A stretch of 64,000 nucleotides of DNA from Norana najaformis (GCA_964023275.1 OZ029916.1:23847453-23911452), one strand, 5' to 3'; positions 11,261-23,255 are shown, counted from the first letter of the stretch. A program made the numbers and translations. The notes: generated by a model from the sequence alone, not told the origin.

Positions 11261-14200
11261 TGCTCTATTTCGCCGGAGCTGGACTGGGGCATCTCTGGAT
11301 ATAGGCCTTCTACTTGAAGGGGCGCTATATGAATGTTCTGAATGAACGAATAAATAATGTATAAGAGGAAAACACTTTCAGAGTCTGCACGGACAAACAG
11401 TAGGCTATTTAGCTACCGAAGAGTTGCCAGACATTAATGGTGCACATGGATAACACTAAGCTAACACTTGCAGCAAGATCTCCAGCTAGTAAAGTAGTGT
11501 TTCTGCAGAACTACATCAGAACATTTATATAGCCCTATATCAAGACTGTATCTCGGTTCCAAACTGTCCTGCGGCGATTTCCTTACCACAAATTGTCTGT
11601 GATGTATTGTCCAACCTAGGGGCAAGTAATCGATTTGTGATTCACGGGGTGAAGTTTTGGTAACTGCCACTTCTTGGCCCAATCTGTAAGACTTTGATCC
11701 GCTAATGAAAGGTATTTTACATGTATATGAACTATGCACTTTCAAATCATTAGCATATAATTTCAATTTTACATCAAGGTTTCAAAGGATGTCTAAAATA
11801 TCATTAATCAATAAAAGAAACAAAACAGAGGAGGGCCAAGTAGGCCTACTGTACGTACCCTGCTTTGAATGGAATCACTGGTAGCACAACGTGTTTGTAA
11901 AAAAGAACCCAAGGTTTTATGTACGTTCTTGCTAAATTAAGAAGATCGAAGCCACAGCTGACAGTTAAATCAATTGTCAACAAGGGCGGATACAGAGGAT
12001 ACGCCGGTAAATCCACCCTCCATCCACCTGACTTTAGAAAGAACGAAGAGCAAGCATCTAGGGTGAACCTTAGGGCCACTCCAGCCATGCTCCATCCCCT
12101 AAAATGCGATGAGTAAAGTAGTCTAACCTTTGAACCGCCAGCGCTTGTGAAGACCAACTATTTTGCTGTGGCTCATGCATGACTCCGTCTTGACTCATAG
12201 CGAATGATCATTAGCTCCTTAGATTCACATTTCCAAGAGAGTGTTTGAAATAAAATTAACACGAAGTAACTAACTCTTCCTTTAGTGGCAAAATTAGTAA
12301 TGAATTCTTTAACTGGAATCAAAGCGGAATGACTTATATAGGCCCTGACATATTATTTATTATTATTCTAAGGAAGCTTTGAATTTATCTTTACTGTCAC
12401 TTTGAATCACGTTGTGTTGAACGCTGGTTCCCTGACACACGAATATAAACAGTCGACCACTGATTATTTGGATGCAGTGATTGTGTAATGGCGCCAGCGA
12501 ATGCCTGATGTGCAGCGACATCTGACGGCCATCACTTGCTTGTGCTTTGCAAATAAGTCCTGTAACAATAATGTAACCTACTTTCTGTTGCTGGGAATAA
12601 GGCTGGGTCAGAGTTCATGAGCACACTAAGTGCAGTTCTGTTGTTGTACTGCAAGTCATGAAAGGAAGAGTTAGGGTCGGCCTCAGCTGGGATGCCTCAT
12701 CTTGAGTCATTAAAGGGGGTGAGATAAGACTTCTCTGGTTTTCCCAGTGTCGGAAGGAGGCAGAGATTTGCGTGACAGATGGCTGGGTTTGGGAGTGCCC
12801 TGGTTCAGCCGCAAGCTGCCCTGTGCCACGCGATCAAGATATGCGTAGGCTGTACGTTCCATAGAGTCCTATTTTCTTGTACGGCGTCACATTTCTGTGA
12901 ACGTCAGTGTCTTCACTACAAGTTTCCAAGAACTTAGTCCCACTCCACACCATTTCCATTGCTTTATTTTCATCTTCATCAGCAATTGTTGGAAGCTCAC
13001 GGGCCTCGTGCCATATGCAATTATCAATGATGCAGTTGATAATGCAAAAGATTGTGATGAGAGATGGGTAAAACACCAAGACACATTGCGACGAGAGAAA
13101 CAGCTGATGTTGTACGGTATTGCGGTCGGTGGAAGGACTATGCTCCAGCTCCTCCTGATATGTCTGCAATGGCACAAACACCATAACTTAAAGGTAAAAT
13201 GTTCCTGGTAGATAAATGATGCGGAGTAAGAGTTTGTTAGAGATTTAGCATCATCGTTGCTTATGGGAACCTACAACAACACAGAGTAAATGTAACAAAT
13301 AATTTATTCATGAAAAACCACAAACCCTGTTGCACACTAGCTCGTTATATTATTGGCATGCCTCATAAAATACAGTGTTTCCGTTGAATTAAATAACAAG
13401 GCCTCTGCTGAAAAAATCCTTAATGATAATAATGATACTACTAACTTTAGTAATTATAAGCAAATATCCATTAATAAAACAAAAACTATCTCGAGTCCAA
13501 TCTTCTACTTCGCGAGCATCAGGAGAGTTGAGTGTACATCTGCCAGAGACCGTCCTCTGGATCACGTGACCAATCCGGTTTCACCAGGTAGGCCATAAGT
13601 GTTGTGCGCTTGTCTCATGCACACATCCAACTACCATCGGTGAACACCATATGACACCAGCGGACCGGCGTACCTCAGGCAGCGAGCGCTCTTGGCGCCG
13701 GCGAGCATGATTGCTGACAAAGTTACACTGTGGGCTTCAAGTCTTTTAGTTAATAAATAAACAAATAGCTTAAGTAAATCATTCTCCTTTTGACCGCGTG
13801 TCGCTTTCTGCTACTGGCACAATTTGTTTCCGGAATGTACTTAAAATTCTGTGCTTTAGTTGGTAGGATGTTGTCAGCTCTTTTTATGAACAAACTGTAT
13901 TAAATGATGTGGGAAAATGTGGATGCGCGTACAACTCATGCGCGCATTCGTGGACATGGGCAGTGCAGTAGGCCTACACTACTGTCATGATCAGGCAAGC
14001 AGAAATGTATAGGATGTATGTGAGATATATGTACATATGTTCTGTCTGCATAGAGATTTGAAGTTAGGCCTGCGAAATGATGACAGTGGATGTGTTGTTA
14101 AAATTTATAGTTTGGAGAAACTGTACAGATTTTTGTGATAAAGAATATTCTTGAGAAGAAGAAACCCATTTCAAATCATAAGGAAAGAAACTTGCGTGAT

Positions 14201-16142
14201 TTTATGTAGAAATAGGCCACTTTATTTTGTACAAGATATTCTAAGTAGAGCTTAAGGCAGCAGAGTGCAGTATTAGAGTAGAAAGATTGATAGATGTCTT
14301 ATTACAAGCTTCTGCTGTAGTCAAAACGATTCTGATGTCATGGCTGTTTCCACATGGTAGAATTTCAGACCACTGTTCCAGCATCAATTTTGTCAGAATC
14401 AGTTAAATCAGTAATCACTCACCAGTGTGAATAGCCTAGAATAATATATAATATAGCATTTAGAGATTCTGAAATGACGAAGTTCATAATGAAGTATAAA
14501 ACAAAATAAATCTACATGATATGCATTGCATTTATCAGGACTTACTTAGATTTCAAGGGCGATTCTTTACAATCAAGCTGCTGCATGTCTTGTCCTGTGC
14601 AGCCGACTCTCCTCAACAGAAAATAACCCGAGAAGTTATAGCCGTAGTTCATCATAATTTGTACCACAGACAGAGATCGGTCAGTTCGACTGATGGCCGC
14701 ATGATTGTTCAGTACGTTGTTAATCCGATGCCAGGTAGGGCCTATCCTCGAGGCAATGAGGCGTTACAAAGTTGCAGGATGGAGCTGAGCACAATGTTCC
14801 GCAGCGGACAAGGGCGTCGGAGGGATTTTAATGAATGGGACATTGATGGGTTGAGCCAGAAAGAGGACGAGCACAAAAACTTTTGAAGGAAGAGAGGGTA
14901 CAAACGAATATCGTGAGTTAAATGTATTCGGGCGCAACATGGTTAGCTTAATAGCTGGAAATACTAGCGCCGTAATTAGGAGAGCGACCAGAGGCATGCC
15001 AGCATGCGAGTTTAGTGGGATGCACCACTAGAAAACCAATTTCAGCGACAGAAGTTGTACATATATCTGTTGTCGAAAGCAAGAAAATGGTACACAATGG
15101 GTTCACACCAGAGCTGGAATAAAAATTATTCGCACACCATAACTCATTTAGAATGTATAATTTTCAATAGTGAAGCAGTAAGGAACTCATACTGAAATCT
15201 TTCTGCAGATGGCTCACACTATCATAACAACACGGGAGAAATACGTGTGAACTGTGTCATAATAAGTATAGGCCTACTAGCGAAGAAGCTAATGAATCAA
15301 AGATGTTACTGCCAAATATCTATATAACTATGTGTGAACATGTGTTGATATATGTGTGTGTGCGTGTAGAGGTGTGTGTCTGAGTGAGACTAGTGTGCAT
15401 AGGTCTACTGCTCTGTAGCTATCATCATTTGAGCTGTTGCTCGTTAATTGCGTCAACAGAGTGCGCTAAATAACTCCAACAGTCTAAAATAGCTTTGTTT
15501 GTCTTGGATTTTCTCATGCTGGGAGACGTATTCATATTTTAGCACATAGTATAAACGTCCGCCTGCGTCGCTAAGTATCGATACAATGGGCGTCCGTCCA
15601 CAGGGATCCATCCCTTAGTCTCTAATGGTCATTTGTCGCCCTGCAGCCTGAGTGTCACAGGACGCTAATGACCGACACGCTTACAGCCGTAGTAATTCCT
15701 TCGAATGGGATGAGCGTATATTGCCATGCACAGCTTGGATGCTGCTCGGTTAGCTGTGTGATGCATCATGCAGTCCTAAGCTAATTTTCCTGTTCTCGTC
15801 ATACTTCGAAGCTATACGTTACTTTTATGTCGCTATCAGATATTCTGTTCTGATTTAATCGAAAGAAAAATGTGCAGGCAATGATGTTCATGAGATTGCA
15901 TAAATGTGTTATGAAACGAGCTTTAATATTTTATATCTTGTTGTCGTGGGGTTCGTTTAATTGACTGATATTACACTTCTAGATGGGTTTGTACAGCAGT
16001 AGGTTTGTACTACAGCTAGAGCTATATGTCATTCGTAAAACGTAGACGTGTATTCCTACTAAAGTCCTTCGTTGATTTTGCGTGTTCGTCATAAACCAAA
16101 AGTCCTGGACATAATGGCATATGATCAGCTTAGGCAGTTCCA
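11261..16142. other. Long intergenic stretch, no supported gene
   Basis: Open frames at 12834-13211 (both strands) and 14521-14886 have no recognisable domain, no convincing splice context and overlapping antisense frames, so I do not call them. A degraded repeat tail is present near 11310-11345. A GT-rich patch lies near 15345-15390. Confidence 0.45.
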
Positions 16143-16250
16143 ATGTTTAACGACATCTTATGGCATCAAAGGGCGTTGACGTCGCCCTCCTCCTCCTTTA
16201 TCCAGGCTTTGGACTGGCACTACCCGACTAAGGGCAGTGGCGGAGTTAGA
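16143..16250 (+). repeat. Short interspersed repeat, family A, copy 2
   Basis: Shares 'gtcgccctcctcctcctttatccaggctt', 'ggactggcac' and 'ggcagtggcggagtta' with 20450-20562. Same orientation. Confidence 0.65.
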
Positions 16251-16812
16251 CTTGGGTGCTTGATTTAATATAATTTATATTCAAGTCTGGTTGTCCGGCG
16301 AGTATTGCATTACGTAGCTGCTCTGGAAGAGTCTGGAATGATGTTGTGTCGAATGGTCATCAGCATTAGCTTTACTATCCTGCGGCGAATAACGGGGGGC
16401 GAACGAGTGAATGTATTTTCGCAGCTGCACTTGCTGTAGTCCCGCGCTCTACGAACGTGGACGAACACGATACGCCTGTAAGCAGAACAGGACGGAGAAA
16501 TTCAAAGGAATTCGCTATGAAATTGAATACTTATGAATGGCTAATGTTCGTCGCCCACACGACATTTGGGTTGCGTGCAGCACTTGTCCGCTAGTCCGCT
16601 ATATATCGAATCGACTTTATTTGGGACTGTTTGCCACGAGAGCTTTGTTTTCCGACTAATCGACTTCGACCACATAAAACCATATTCAGCCGATCGTTCC
16701 GGAAACATTTGCGACAGACTGTCTGCTGTTGTATAGTTAATCTAACATAGTTCGATTAGAGGCTTAGAAGAGGTGACGAAATTGTTCAGTGTTAGGAGGC
16801 TGCTAAACGACA

Positions 16813-16867
16813 ATGACGTTTGGAACCTTGTTCGTCTTGATGTTTCTGTCACTCAGTCACACTTTAC
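16813..16867 (+). CDS. Exon 1, signal peptide
   Basis: ATG at 16813 begins 18 codons of hydrophobic signal peptide and ends one base into a codon at the strong donor c|gtaagt. No other ATG-led frame fits the downstream exons. Confidence 0.8.
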
Positions 16868-17363
16868 GTAAGTTAAACGATGCTTTATTTGTTATCAGGA
16901 ATGCAACATTAATTAGAAGCATGTAAATCAAAATAGTGTTTATCCAAAGTTGCTTTTTCGTCGGTTCTGCTGAGGCGTGTTCTGAATTCATGCCTGTTGT
17001 GTGAGTGAATTTGCAGACGCTTAGTTCTCTGCATTGTTATGGCGATATATTTTAAAATTTATACTGTAATGTAACATGCACGTCTAACCGGGCACTTAAA
17101 TTCGTTGATAAGCGTCTCAAAAGCGATGAAAATGTGTACATTTGAGAAGTCCACTGACTAGTTTTAAAGTCATGTATCCGAGTAGTCGGTGTACGGTTCA
17201 GATATACAAAAACTTACCTGTTTCAAATCAAATTGCTTATCCACCATAGGTTACCTCTGTCTTGTGGACTAACCTTCTGGATATAGACCTGATTGCGGCT
17301 TGGCTTTGGTGCGACATCGGTTGATGCCTTGTGCATTAGATACCGACGCATTAGAAGTTACTA

Positions 17364-17415
<52 letters not shown>

Positions 17416-19388
17416 GGCCTATAAAGGCTACTTATAACCTTTGATGCCGGATTGACCGATTGCTTTGTGTAGACTTATTCGCCCGCTGCCTTCATGACTT
17501 CATGCTACTTTTGTCTTGTTGCAAGTAAGCCACACGTCTGTATATTTGGATTCAACGTTAATTTGTCGTCGGGCATTTTTAACTGCATACCTAACTCCTT
17601 TTCCACGTCAGTCGTGACCTAATTTTATTCCATCTTAAAGTTTCCAAGGCGTTTTCAAAAGCGACGAAATGCGATCTCCAAAAATTCGACCTTCTTCACA
17701 TAATTACTAGTCTTAAATTGCAGAAGGCAGAAGGCAGAAATAAACAATCGTCAAATTCTTAATATATAGCGCTAATTAGGACCTGGTAGTGGAAACAGAA
17801 GAACTGTTTCGACAAATACTGGGCGGTGTGTAAAAATATTCCAGCACTTCACAGTGGAGCCATAAAAGGGCTGATCTACTTCCAAGCTCTTTAACTCTTG
17901 GCGAAACAAAAGAGAAGAAAAGAAATGTTGTTGGTCCGCTGTCTTTTCCAAATTCCAGAATGAAAAATGGAATAAAAGTTTCATGCTGCCTTGTGAAACT
18001 CTGAAAGGAAATCTTTGAGATAGATCTTCTTGGCGTACAGAAAATTTTTGCAGCACGGAGCATAGAAAAATGAAAAACTCCTTGCAGCTAAACAGTTACA
18101 CGTGAGAATACAGATAGCCAGAATATCCGTCTAGTGTCAGCTTGCATATCTGCTGAAACCCCTGGCGATTCAATGACAGGAAGAAGGATAGCGAGAGAAC
18201 CCCGCAGACCGGGAGGGAGGGAGTTAGGAATGGAGGAAAACTGATAGGGAAGCGTATACAGCAGACGGATACCAGCAGAGGATTTTCCACAGAGTGCCAC
18301 ACTAGCGCGTTGGTGTTTTGAGCGGAAGAGGCTATAGAACTAGTCATTACTTGTTGAAAGACTTATGCTACTATAAATACCACTTTTATTTGTTGACAGA
18401 TCGGACCGTGTCTCAAGATTCACTCAGTTTATCGACAGTCGAAGAGAAGACCGGGTAAGTGTCTTTATCTGGAATAAATTTATATATCTCATCGATAATT
18501 CTCGATATGCTCATATTCCCTGCTGCAAAAGTTATAGACCAACAAAATATTTCGGCAGCACAAAATGTTTCTAAGAGACTGAACTATAATGCTAAATATA
18601 TCATATAGAAATCTCGTGAATACGATTTCATACTGGCTGCTAAAATGAAACGTAGGCTTAATTTGTTAAATTTAAAACATTTCGAGAAAGATTTACATTT
18701 TGCTTAAAGTATGATTCTTATTTTAATTGTAAAATCGAAGTCTTAGACTGTGTACGTGTTTTTGATAAATCAACAAAAAATTCATTCTTCTGGTTCAAAA
18801 TAAAACAGCGAGATCCTCGTGTTTTCTTTTCATAGGTTACTGGCTAAAAAGAGATGTGAGCTCATGAAATGTCAGAATCAAAGAGGTTTCCTGCTTAAGA
18901 TGTGTCTCGATTCATTCTGTTCCTCTGCCTCCACCCTAGACGATCGCATCAACGATTTCTCAGGCTGTTCCAATCGCCCATGCGAGTCAAAAGTAGGACA
19001 AAGAAAACAATTCCGCGGTTGCTCGACGACAGAATGCCCAGGATTTTTGTCGGATCAGCCAGCAGATATCGCTCAGTACGGCGAAGAACCCGATTTACCG
19101 AGCGCGAGTGAAGCTGTAAGCTATCGGTCTCCCTTCAAAAGAGACTCGATCGCTAACCTGTCCCAAGAGCGGAAAACCTGCATTCGCACCTGTCTTAACA
19201 TTGCTTCCGGATTGGGCACAAGCGTCGGCGCGTGTGTTAATAGATTGTGCAGTCGGAACTCTTCCAGTTACAATAATTTTGATGTTAGCAAACGCTGGGG
19301 AAGTCGCGTATGTATGGAAAATCACTGTGGAGGTGCGGAAAATGACATAAACGCTTATGTGGCCTGCGGTATGGCATTTTGCGGTTAA
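16813..19388 (+). CDS. Secreted protein with four C-x4-C repeats (3 exons)
   Basis: Complete gene: exons 16813-16867, 18400-18454 and 18836-19388 join to 220 codons plus stop. Residues 1-18 (MTFGTLFVLMFLSLSHTL) form a signal peptide. The mature part carries 16 cysteines in four repeats of C-x4-C, a gap of 10-13, then C-x4-C: Cys 44/49/60/65, 81/86/99/104, 152/156/170/175 (first pair x3) and 196/201/214/219. The two halves are separated by a cysteine-free linker (105-151) holding a KR pair at 138-139; KKR at 41-43 precedes the first repeat. These could be prohormone-convertase sites. The even, regular cysteines imply disulfide-stabilised modules acting outside the cell. I do not recognise the family; a structural, defence or signalling role cannot be told apart from sequence alone. 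Splice phases (1, then 2) agree throughout, and AATAAA follows at 19562. Confidence 0.85.
17290..17365 (-). repeat. Interspersed 3'-tail repeat, family B
   Basis: Its minus strand reads 'ctaatgcacaaggcatcaaccgatg..gcaccaaagccaagcc', shared with 27738-27815 and 63018-63090 and, more weakly, 44518-44590 and 55744-55800. It lies in intron 1 of the cysteine-repeat gene, next to an ATT tract. Confidence 0.6.
17366..17416. repeat. ATT/TTA microsatellite
   Basis: About 16 uninterrupted ATT units, starting at the tail of the family B repeat. Confidence 0.95.
18400..18454 (+). CDS. Exon 2, short linker
   Basis: This 55-bp exon lies between ttgttgacag|at and accgg|gtaagt. It encodes HRTVSQDSLSLSTVEEKTG across its junctions. 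Both phases match its neighbours exactly (1 in, 2 out), which is the main support. Confidence 0.75.
18836..19388 (+). CDS. Exon 3, four cysteine repeats
   Basis: Follows acceptor cttttcatag|gtta. One base completes the Gly codon begun in exon 2, and the frame runs to TAA 19386-19388. It holds all 16 cysteines. The in-frame ATG within the upstream intron (18819) is not needed, because the spliced start supplies a signal peptide. Confidence 0.9.
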
Positions 19389-19561
19389 ATTATAAAAGCG
19401 CAATATAATATTTCCATAAGTTTCTGATTTTCTCTTAAGACATATCAACTGTAGGCCTATATGCGAGGTAATTACGTGAAACTAATATCATTTTCAAACA
19501 TTTAGTTAGGCCTACTTGTTCGGCTAGCTTGCTTGCAGAAGTAAACAACAGGTCAAGTCGG

Positions 19562-19567
19562 AATAAA
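19562..19567 (+). promoter_or_regulatory. Polyadenylation signal AATAAA
   Basis: First canonical AATAAA downstream of the cysteine-repeat gene, 174 bp after its stop codon. Confidence 0.5.
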
Positions 19568-19734
19568 TGCTCAAGTCTGTTTAGTCTTTCAGTTTTTCTT
19601 TGGATATCGCCCGTCTTTCAGTCCTGACTTTTCAGTGGTGCTTTTGCAAGCGCTTCTGAGTTTCTCTTCGCAGATAGGCTAAGCGATAAGTACCTATGAA
19701 TAGCATAATTTTACTGATATGACAGATTTTAAGC

Positions 19735-19945
19735 ACATACGATGGCACATACACACTCACATACACACATAAAATGACAGATGCATACTTACAATGAGAC
19801 AGTTTTGTGCATGCATACATACATATATACAGACACATACATACACGCATGCATACATATATACATATATAAATGCATACATACATACAATGACACTTAC
19901 AAACTTGCATACACCTTCTCTACCCAGACATACAGAAATATACAT
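19735..19945. repeat. CATA-rich simple repeat
   Basis: Blocks of catacatacata with interruptions. They create spurious His/Tyr/Ile-rich or Cys/Val/Tyr-rich open frames on both strands. Confidence 0.9.
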
Positions 19946-20326
19946 GCCCTGCAGAGCGAAAATTCTGCGGCCAGGAAAGGATGATACTGTTAAAATTAAG
20001 ATCAGATGGAGCACAGATGGCCCTGCAGGCAATTACACGTCAGCATAGTGGATCCTATACTCTCCCCTCAATGCCTCTTCGCATGGGCAACCAATACAGT
20101 TCGTCTGCTGACTTTTTTAATAAACAAAAGGCCACCGTCCCAGAGGCTGTCGCGACCCTCCCTCGATCTGTCGTGCCCTGTTGATAGGGCGACACCTACA
20201 ATTTCGAACCAGAGGGGATATTTTATATTTTAATCAAACTGTGAAGTGACTACAGCCTTCGTCTTTACAGCTGGTAAGAAATCTAGTAAAGTTCCTATCT
20301 AATTATCTATCATCGAACTCTTCCAG

Positions 20327-20428
20327 CGTCTGAATCTGGGCGAGAATCTTCTGTCGGCGAACGACAGCACAGCCTTCGCCTGCTCAGGCGAGTTCTTCCA
20401 GAACGATGACGACGATGAACGACGATGA
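20327..20428 (+). CDS. Possible terminal coding exon (orphan)
   Basis: After acceptor-like gaactcttccag, a CpG-rich stretch reads RLNLGENLLSANDSTAFACS, then a phenylalanine-containing and acidic tail (EFFQNDDDDERR), and stops at TGA 20426-20428. Codon bias resembles the real exons of this window. No partner exon upstream was found, and the cysteine-repeat gene already ended at 19388. It could be the last exon of an unrecognised gene, an alternative 3' exon, or part of a repeat. Confidence 0.25.
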   Translation, partial: RLNLGENLLSANDSTAFACSGEFFQNDDDDERR

Positions 20429-20449
20429 TCCAACCCAACCCTGATCGAG

Positions 20450-20562
20450 TGTGTGTAGTTGCTGTTTAACGACGCTGTGTCATAACGAAGATGATTAGCG
20501 TCGCCCTCCTCCTTTATCCAGACTTGGGACTGGCACCGCCCGAGTACGGCAGTGGCGGAGTT
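20450..20562 (+). mobile_element. 113-bp family A element with 13-bp target duplication
   Basis: A complete insertion bounded by perfect direct repeats aaccctgatcgag at 20437-20449 and 20563-20575. The 113-bp body contains the family A signature (gtcgccctcctcctttatcc, gggactggcacc, ggcagtggcggagtt). No poly-A or tRNA head is evident. A TPRT-type target duplication suggests a short retroelement. Confidence 0.75.
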
Positions 20563-20587
20563 AACCCTGATCGAGACTCCTGTGATC

Positions 20588-21464
20588 ATATATATATATA
20601 TATATCTTCGCTATCGGCGATTATATAACGGAGCGGACTGATTAGCATTAGCCCCCTCCGCTCCCTGTTGAGTCCTAAATTAATGGGTTACAAGAACCGC
20701 TTCTCGAGTTAGACAATGTCCGCTCTGTTCATATAAGAATTATAATGTCTGTGGACGGGACGTTACGACGAGTATCACTAAGTCGAGCGATTCAGACTCG
20801 TGTCAGATTCCCTTGTCTTTGGCTGATGCGGTCATGTGGAGGGAGTGGGGTGGTGGTATCATTGTGTATCCCGATCTACGACACGTCTGCTCAGTCGCTC
20901 ATTTTTCTTCAAAGGCGTCGAGTTTCGCCTCTTTGTGTCGGCCGTGCGTGGGGTATCCCTCTCGTGATGCAACCTCATTGACATACTGTCGCGCGTCTTC
21001 TGGTATTCATTTCTCCTTTCCATTCTGTTGCGGCCCTTTGGAAGCTGACACGGTCAAGTCGCGAGACTAGACCGTGACAGAGGCATTACAAGAATCACGA
21101 ATAAATCTGGATTTTTGAACTTACACTCACTGGACTTACTTCCTAGAACTGATGGGCGGTATACCAAGGTTTATGGCATAAGCCTATACCAGTTCCATGT
21201 CGGAGAAATTACGCTGGTTAGCCATAGGGTTTCATTAAAACAACTGCTGCTTGCCCATCCACCTGAGAAATTAAACGACAGAAGACTCGGTCAAGCGGAA
21301 CGACACGGCACCGTTTGTCCGTTAAGTGGTTCGGTTTGCCTGAACTCGTTCTGTATTTACATGCGGAGGTTAGGATACATGGTTCATTAGTCACAAGGCC
21401 TTTCTTTCGAGTACGCGTTTTTATATTTTCTAGTCCGGCAGCTAGTTTACAGTTTAATTAGCCC
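20588..21464. other. Intergenic, CpG-rich unexplained patch
   Basis: A TA microsatellite (20588-20605) precedes about 450 bp of GC/CpG-rich DNA (20640-21070) with overlapping open frames in two phases (20745-20981 and 20813-21070). I see no domain or splice support; probably the body of an old mobile element. Confidence 0.35.
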
Positions 21465-21499
21465 TTGGTTGGACCTACTCATTGCACTGCCAAGTTCTA

Positions 21500-21620
21500 T
21501 ACAATCTGCCATGAGAGCCGATTGGTTGAGCACTGGTCTTGTAACGCAAAGTGTGATGGTTCGAGCCTCCCGAGACTTTTTCTGCATTGGCTCCCTGATC
21601 AAGTCCAAAACGCAAGGAAG
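21500..21620 (+). mobile_element. tRNA-derived SINE head (Thr-like)
   Basis: 'gccgattggttgagcactggtcttgtaac...gatggttcgagcctccc' resembles a Thr(TGT) tRNA with A- and B-boxes, but the acceptor stem does not pair properly and a non-tRNA body follows (ggctccctgatcaagtcc). Read as a SINE or tRNA pseudogene. Confidence 0.55.
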
Positions 21621-21867
21621 CCCAGCGTAATATGTGAACTAGTCAGAAGATATTTTAGCTGGAAACCATATATAGAGCGTGAATATGAAGCAGTACGAAG
21701 AAATGACTCACGAATAATAAAAACTTAACGAAGCCGTAAACGATTATTTTTCATATTGTTTGCATTAAAGATTGTTTCCAATTTTGTCCGTACAATTTTT
21801 GTATAGGCTACTGAGACACATGCTGTATGTCTAGCTGTATTCAGAAACACCACATGAGCCTGGCATA

Positions 21868-22620
21868 TCGTAATCGTAATCGTAATCGTAATCTCGAGAT
21901 TTCTACAGCGCTCAACGAAAGCTAAGTCGCGGGAACCAGCTTATTCACAGGCGCTCAGTCAAAACAAAATCGATAGGCAAAAGGGTCAAGATCCAGGAGT
22001 CAGGCACTCAGACAGTCGGACGGCTACGGTGGATGATGTTTGAAATTGAAGTGAGAAGAGAGATAAGAGGAAGAGGAAGAATCAGGATAAGATTTCTGGA
22101 AAAGAAGTGTTTTCAGTCTTGAGTGAAAGACCTGCGCAGAAACTGAAAGAGGTGAAATGTTGGTGAGTTCGTATGATTGACCAGACAACTGTCGCAATTC
22201 TGGCGGGAGTTTATTCCAAAGGGGTGGGGCAGCTATGGCTATCGAGCGATTTCCAAATTTTAAGGATGAGGTGACGGGAGGGCGAAGAAGTGTTAGGACA
22301 GATGAGGAGCGGGTTGAACGGAGTGGTTGGATAGTAAATAATTGACGAAGATAGGAGGGTTGGGAGGATTGAAGTGTGTTGTAGGTGAGGGATAAGACTT
22401 TGTACTCTATTCGTTCTGGTATTTTAAGCCAGTGCAGTGATTTGAGAACAGGGGTGATGTGATGGTGTTTGGGGGTTTTGGTGACAGCACGTGCGAGAGC
22501 ATTCTGGATAGCTTGTAGGCGATTTATCTGGGTTGTGTCAATATTGAGGAAAAGTGAATTGCAGTAGTCAAGTTTTGCATGGACTATGGATGTGGCAATG
22601 ATAGATGCATAAGACCTGGT
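21868..22620 (-). mobile_element. CR1-like retrotransposon, 3' end (best copy in window)
   Basis: Read on the minus strand it encodes the end of ORF2: HHITPVLKSLHWLKIPERI, then YLRQLFTIQPL, FGNRSIAIAAPPLWNKLPPE and FHSRLKTLLFQ, followed by a 3' UTR (gcgcctgtgaataagctggttcccgcgactt, reverse) and a terminal gattacgattac microsatellite (21873-21895). The 5' part is absent. The same 3' end recurs at 22895, 24241, 29690, 44130, 47469 and 63650. Confidence 0.85.
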
Positions 22621-22732
22621 TCAACTAGTACAAAATTAAATGAACTTGAAATCATGATTCGAATCGCCCGACATAATTCTAATTCGATTTTCTCCTTATA
22701 TGAATGTTTCCTGCTTTAGCACAACATTGTGG

Positions 22733-22870
22733 GACACGGTAGCCTATTGGATAGAGTCCGGGCTTGTGACGTGGAAGGTACGGGTTCGAGCCTCCTCTTA
22801 GACGGTAACTGTGTAGGGACCGTGAACAAGTCCTTCACTCACAATTGCTTCGCACCTCAGGTTCAGATTT
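22733..22870 (+). mobile_element. tRNA-derived SINE
   Basis: tRNA-like head (gggacacggtagcctattggatagag, B-box acgggttcgagcc) followed by a SINE body with 'gggaccgtgaacaagtccttcactcaca', analogous to the SINE at 11009. It ends near a GATAAT-type microsatellite. Confidence 0.7.
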
Positions 22871-22894
22871 ACTGACCTCGTGTGCGTAATAAAT

Positions 22895-23255
22895 GCAATA
22901 ACGATGATAATAGTAATAATTATATGGCCCATTCTACGAACTCACAACCACTTCACCCTTGCAATCTATGCGCAGGTCTTCACTCAAACCAGAGGACACT
23001 CCTCTTCCACAAATCTACTCTGATTAATCCTCTTCCCCTTATCTATCTTACCGCTCCTATTCCAAACACCATCCACCGTAGCCGTCTGAATGTTTGCCTG
23101 CCTGACCCTTGGATGCTGACCTGGAACCGAATCTGACCTTACCTGCCTATCGAATTTGTTTTGACTGAGCGCCTGTAAATAATCTGGTTCCCACGACTTT
23201 GCGCTTGGGCGCTGTTGAAATCTTGAGTTTACGGTTACGATTTTACAATTAGTTT
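22895..23255 (+). mobile_element. CR1-like retrotransposon 3' end
   Basis: Forward copy matching the reverse complement of 21868-22200. It includes the 'gcgcaggtcttcactcaaa' segment, the 'gacctggaaccgaatctgacc' segment, and the 3' UTR 'gactgagcgcctgtaaataa' with a gttacgatttta end. Confidence 0.8.

Noticed and set aside
12834-13211. Overlapping open frames of 96-116 codons on both strands
   Set aside because: No recognisable domain, mutual antisense overlap, no clear splice or polyadenylation context.
14521-14886. 121-codon plus-strand open frame
   Set aside because: No domain, no splice signals of quality, and composition like the surrounding intergenic DNA.
19632-20048. Open frames rich in Cys/Val/Tyr or His/Thr/Ile on both strands
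   Set aside because: They are translations of CATA/GTAT tetranucleotide repeats. The same pattern recurs at 47305-47618, 58756-59063 and 61119-61415.
20745-21070. Two overlapping CpG-rich open frames
   Set aside because: Neither has a domain, and both phases are open through the same GC-rich DNA; probably an old repeat body.
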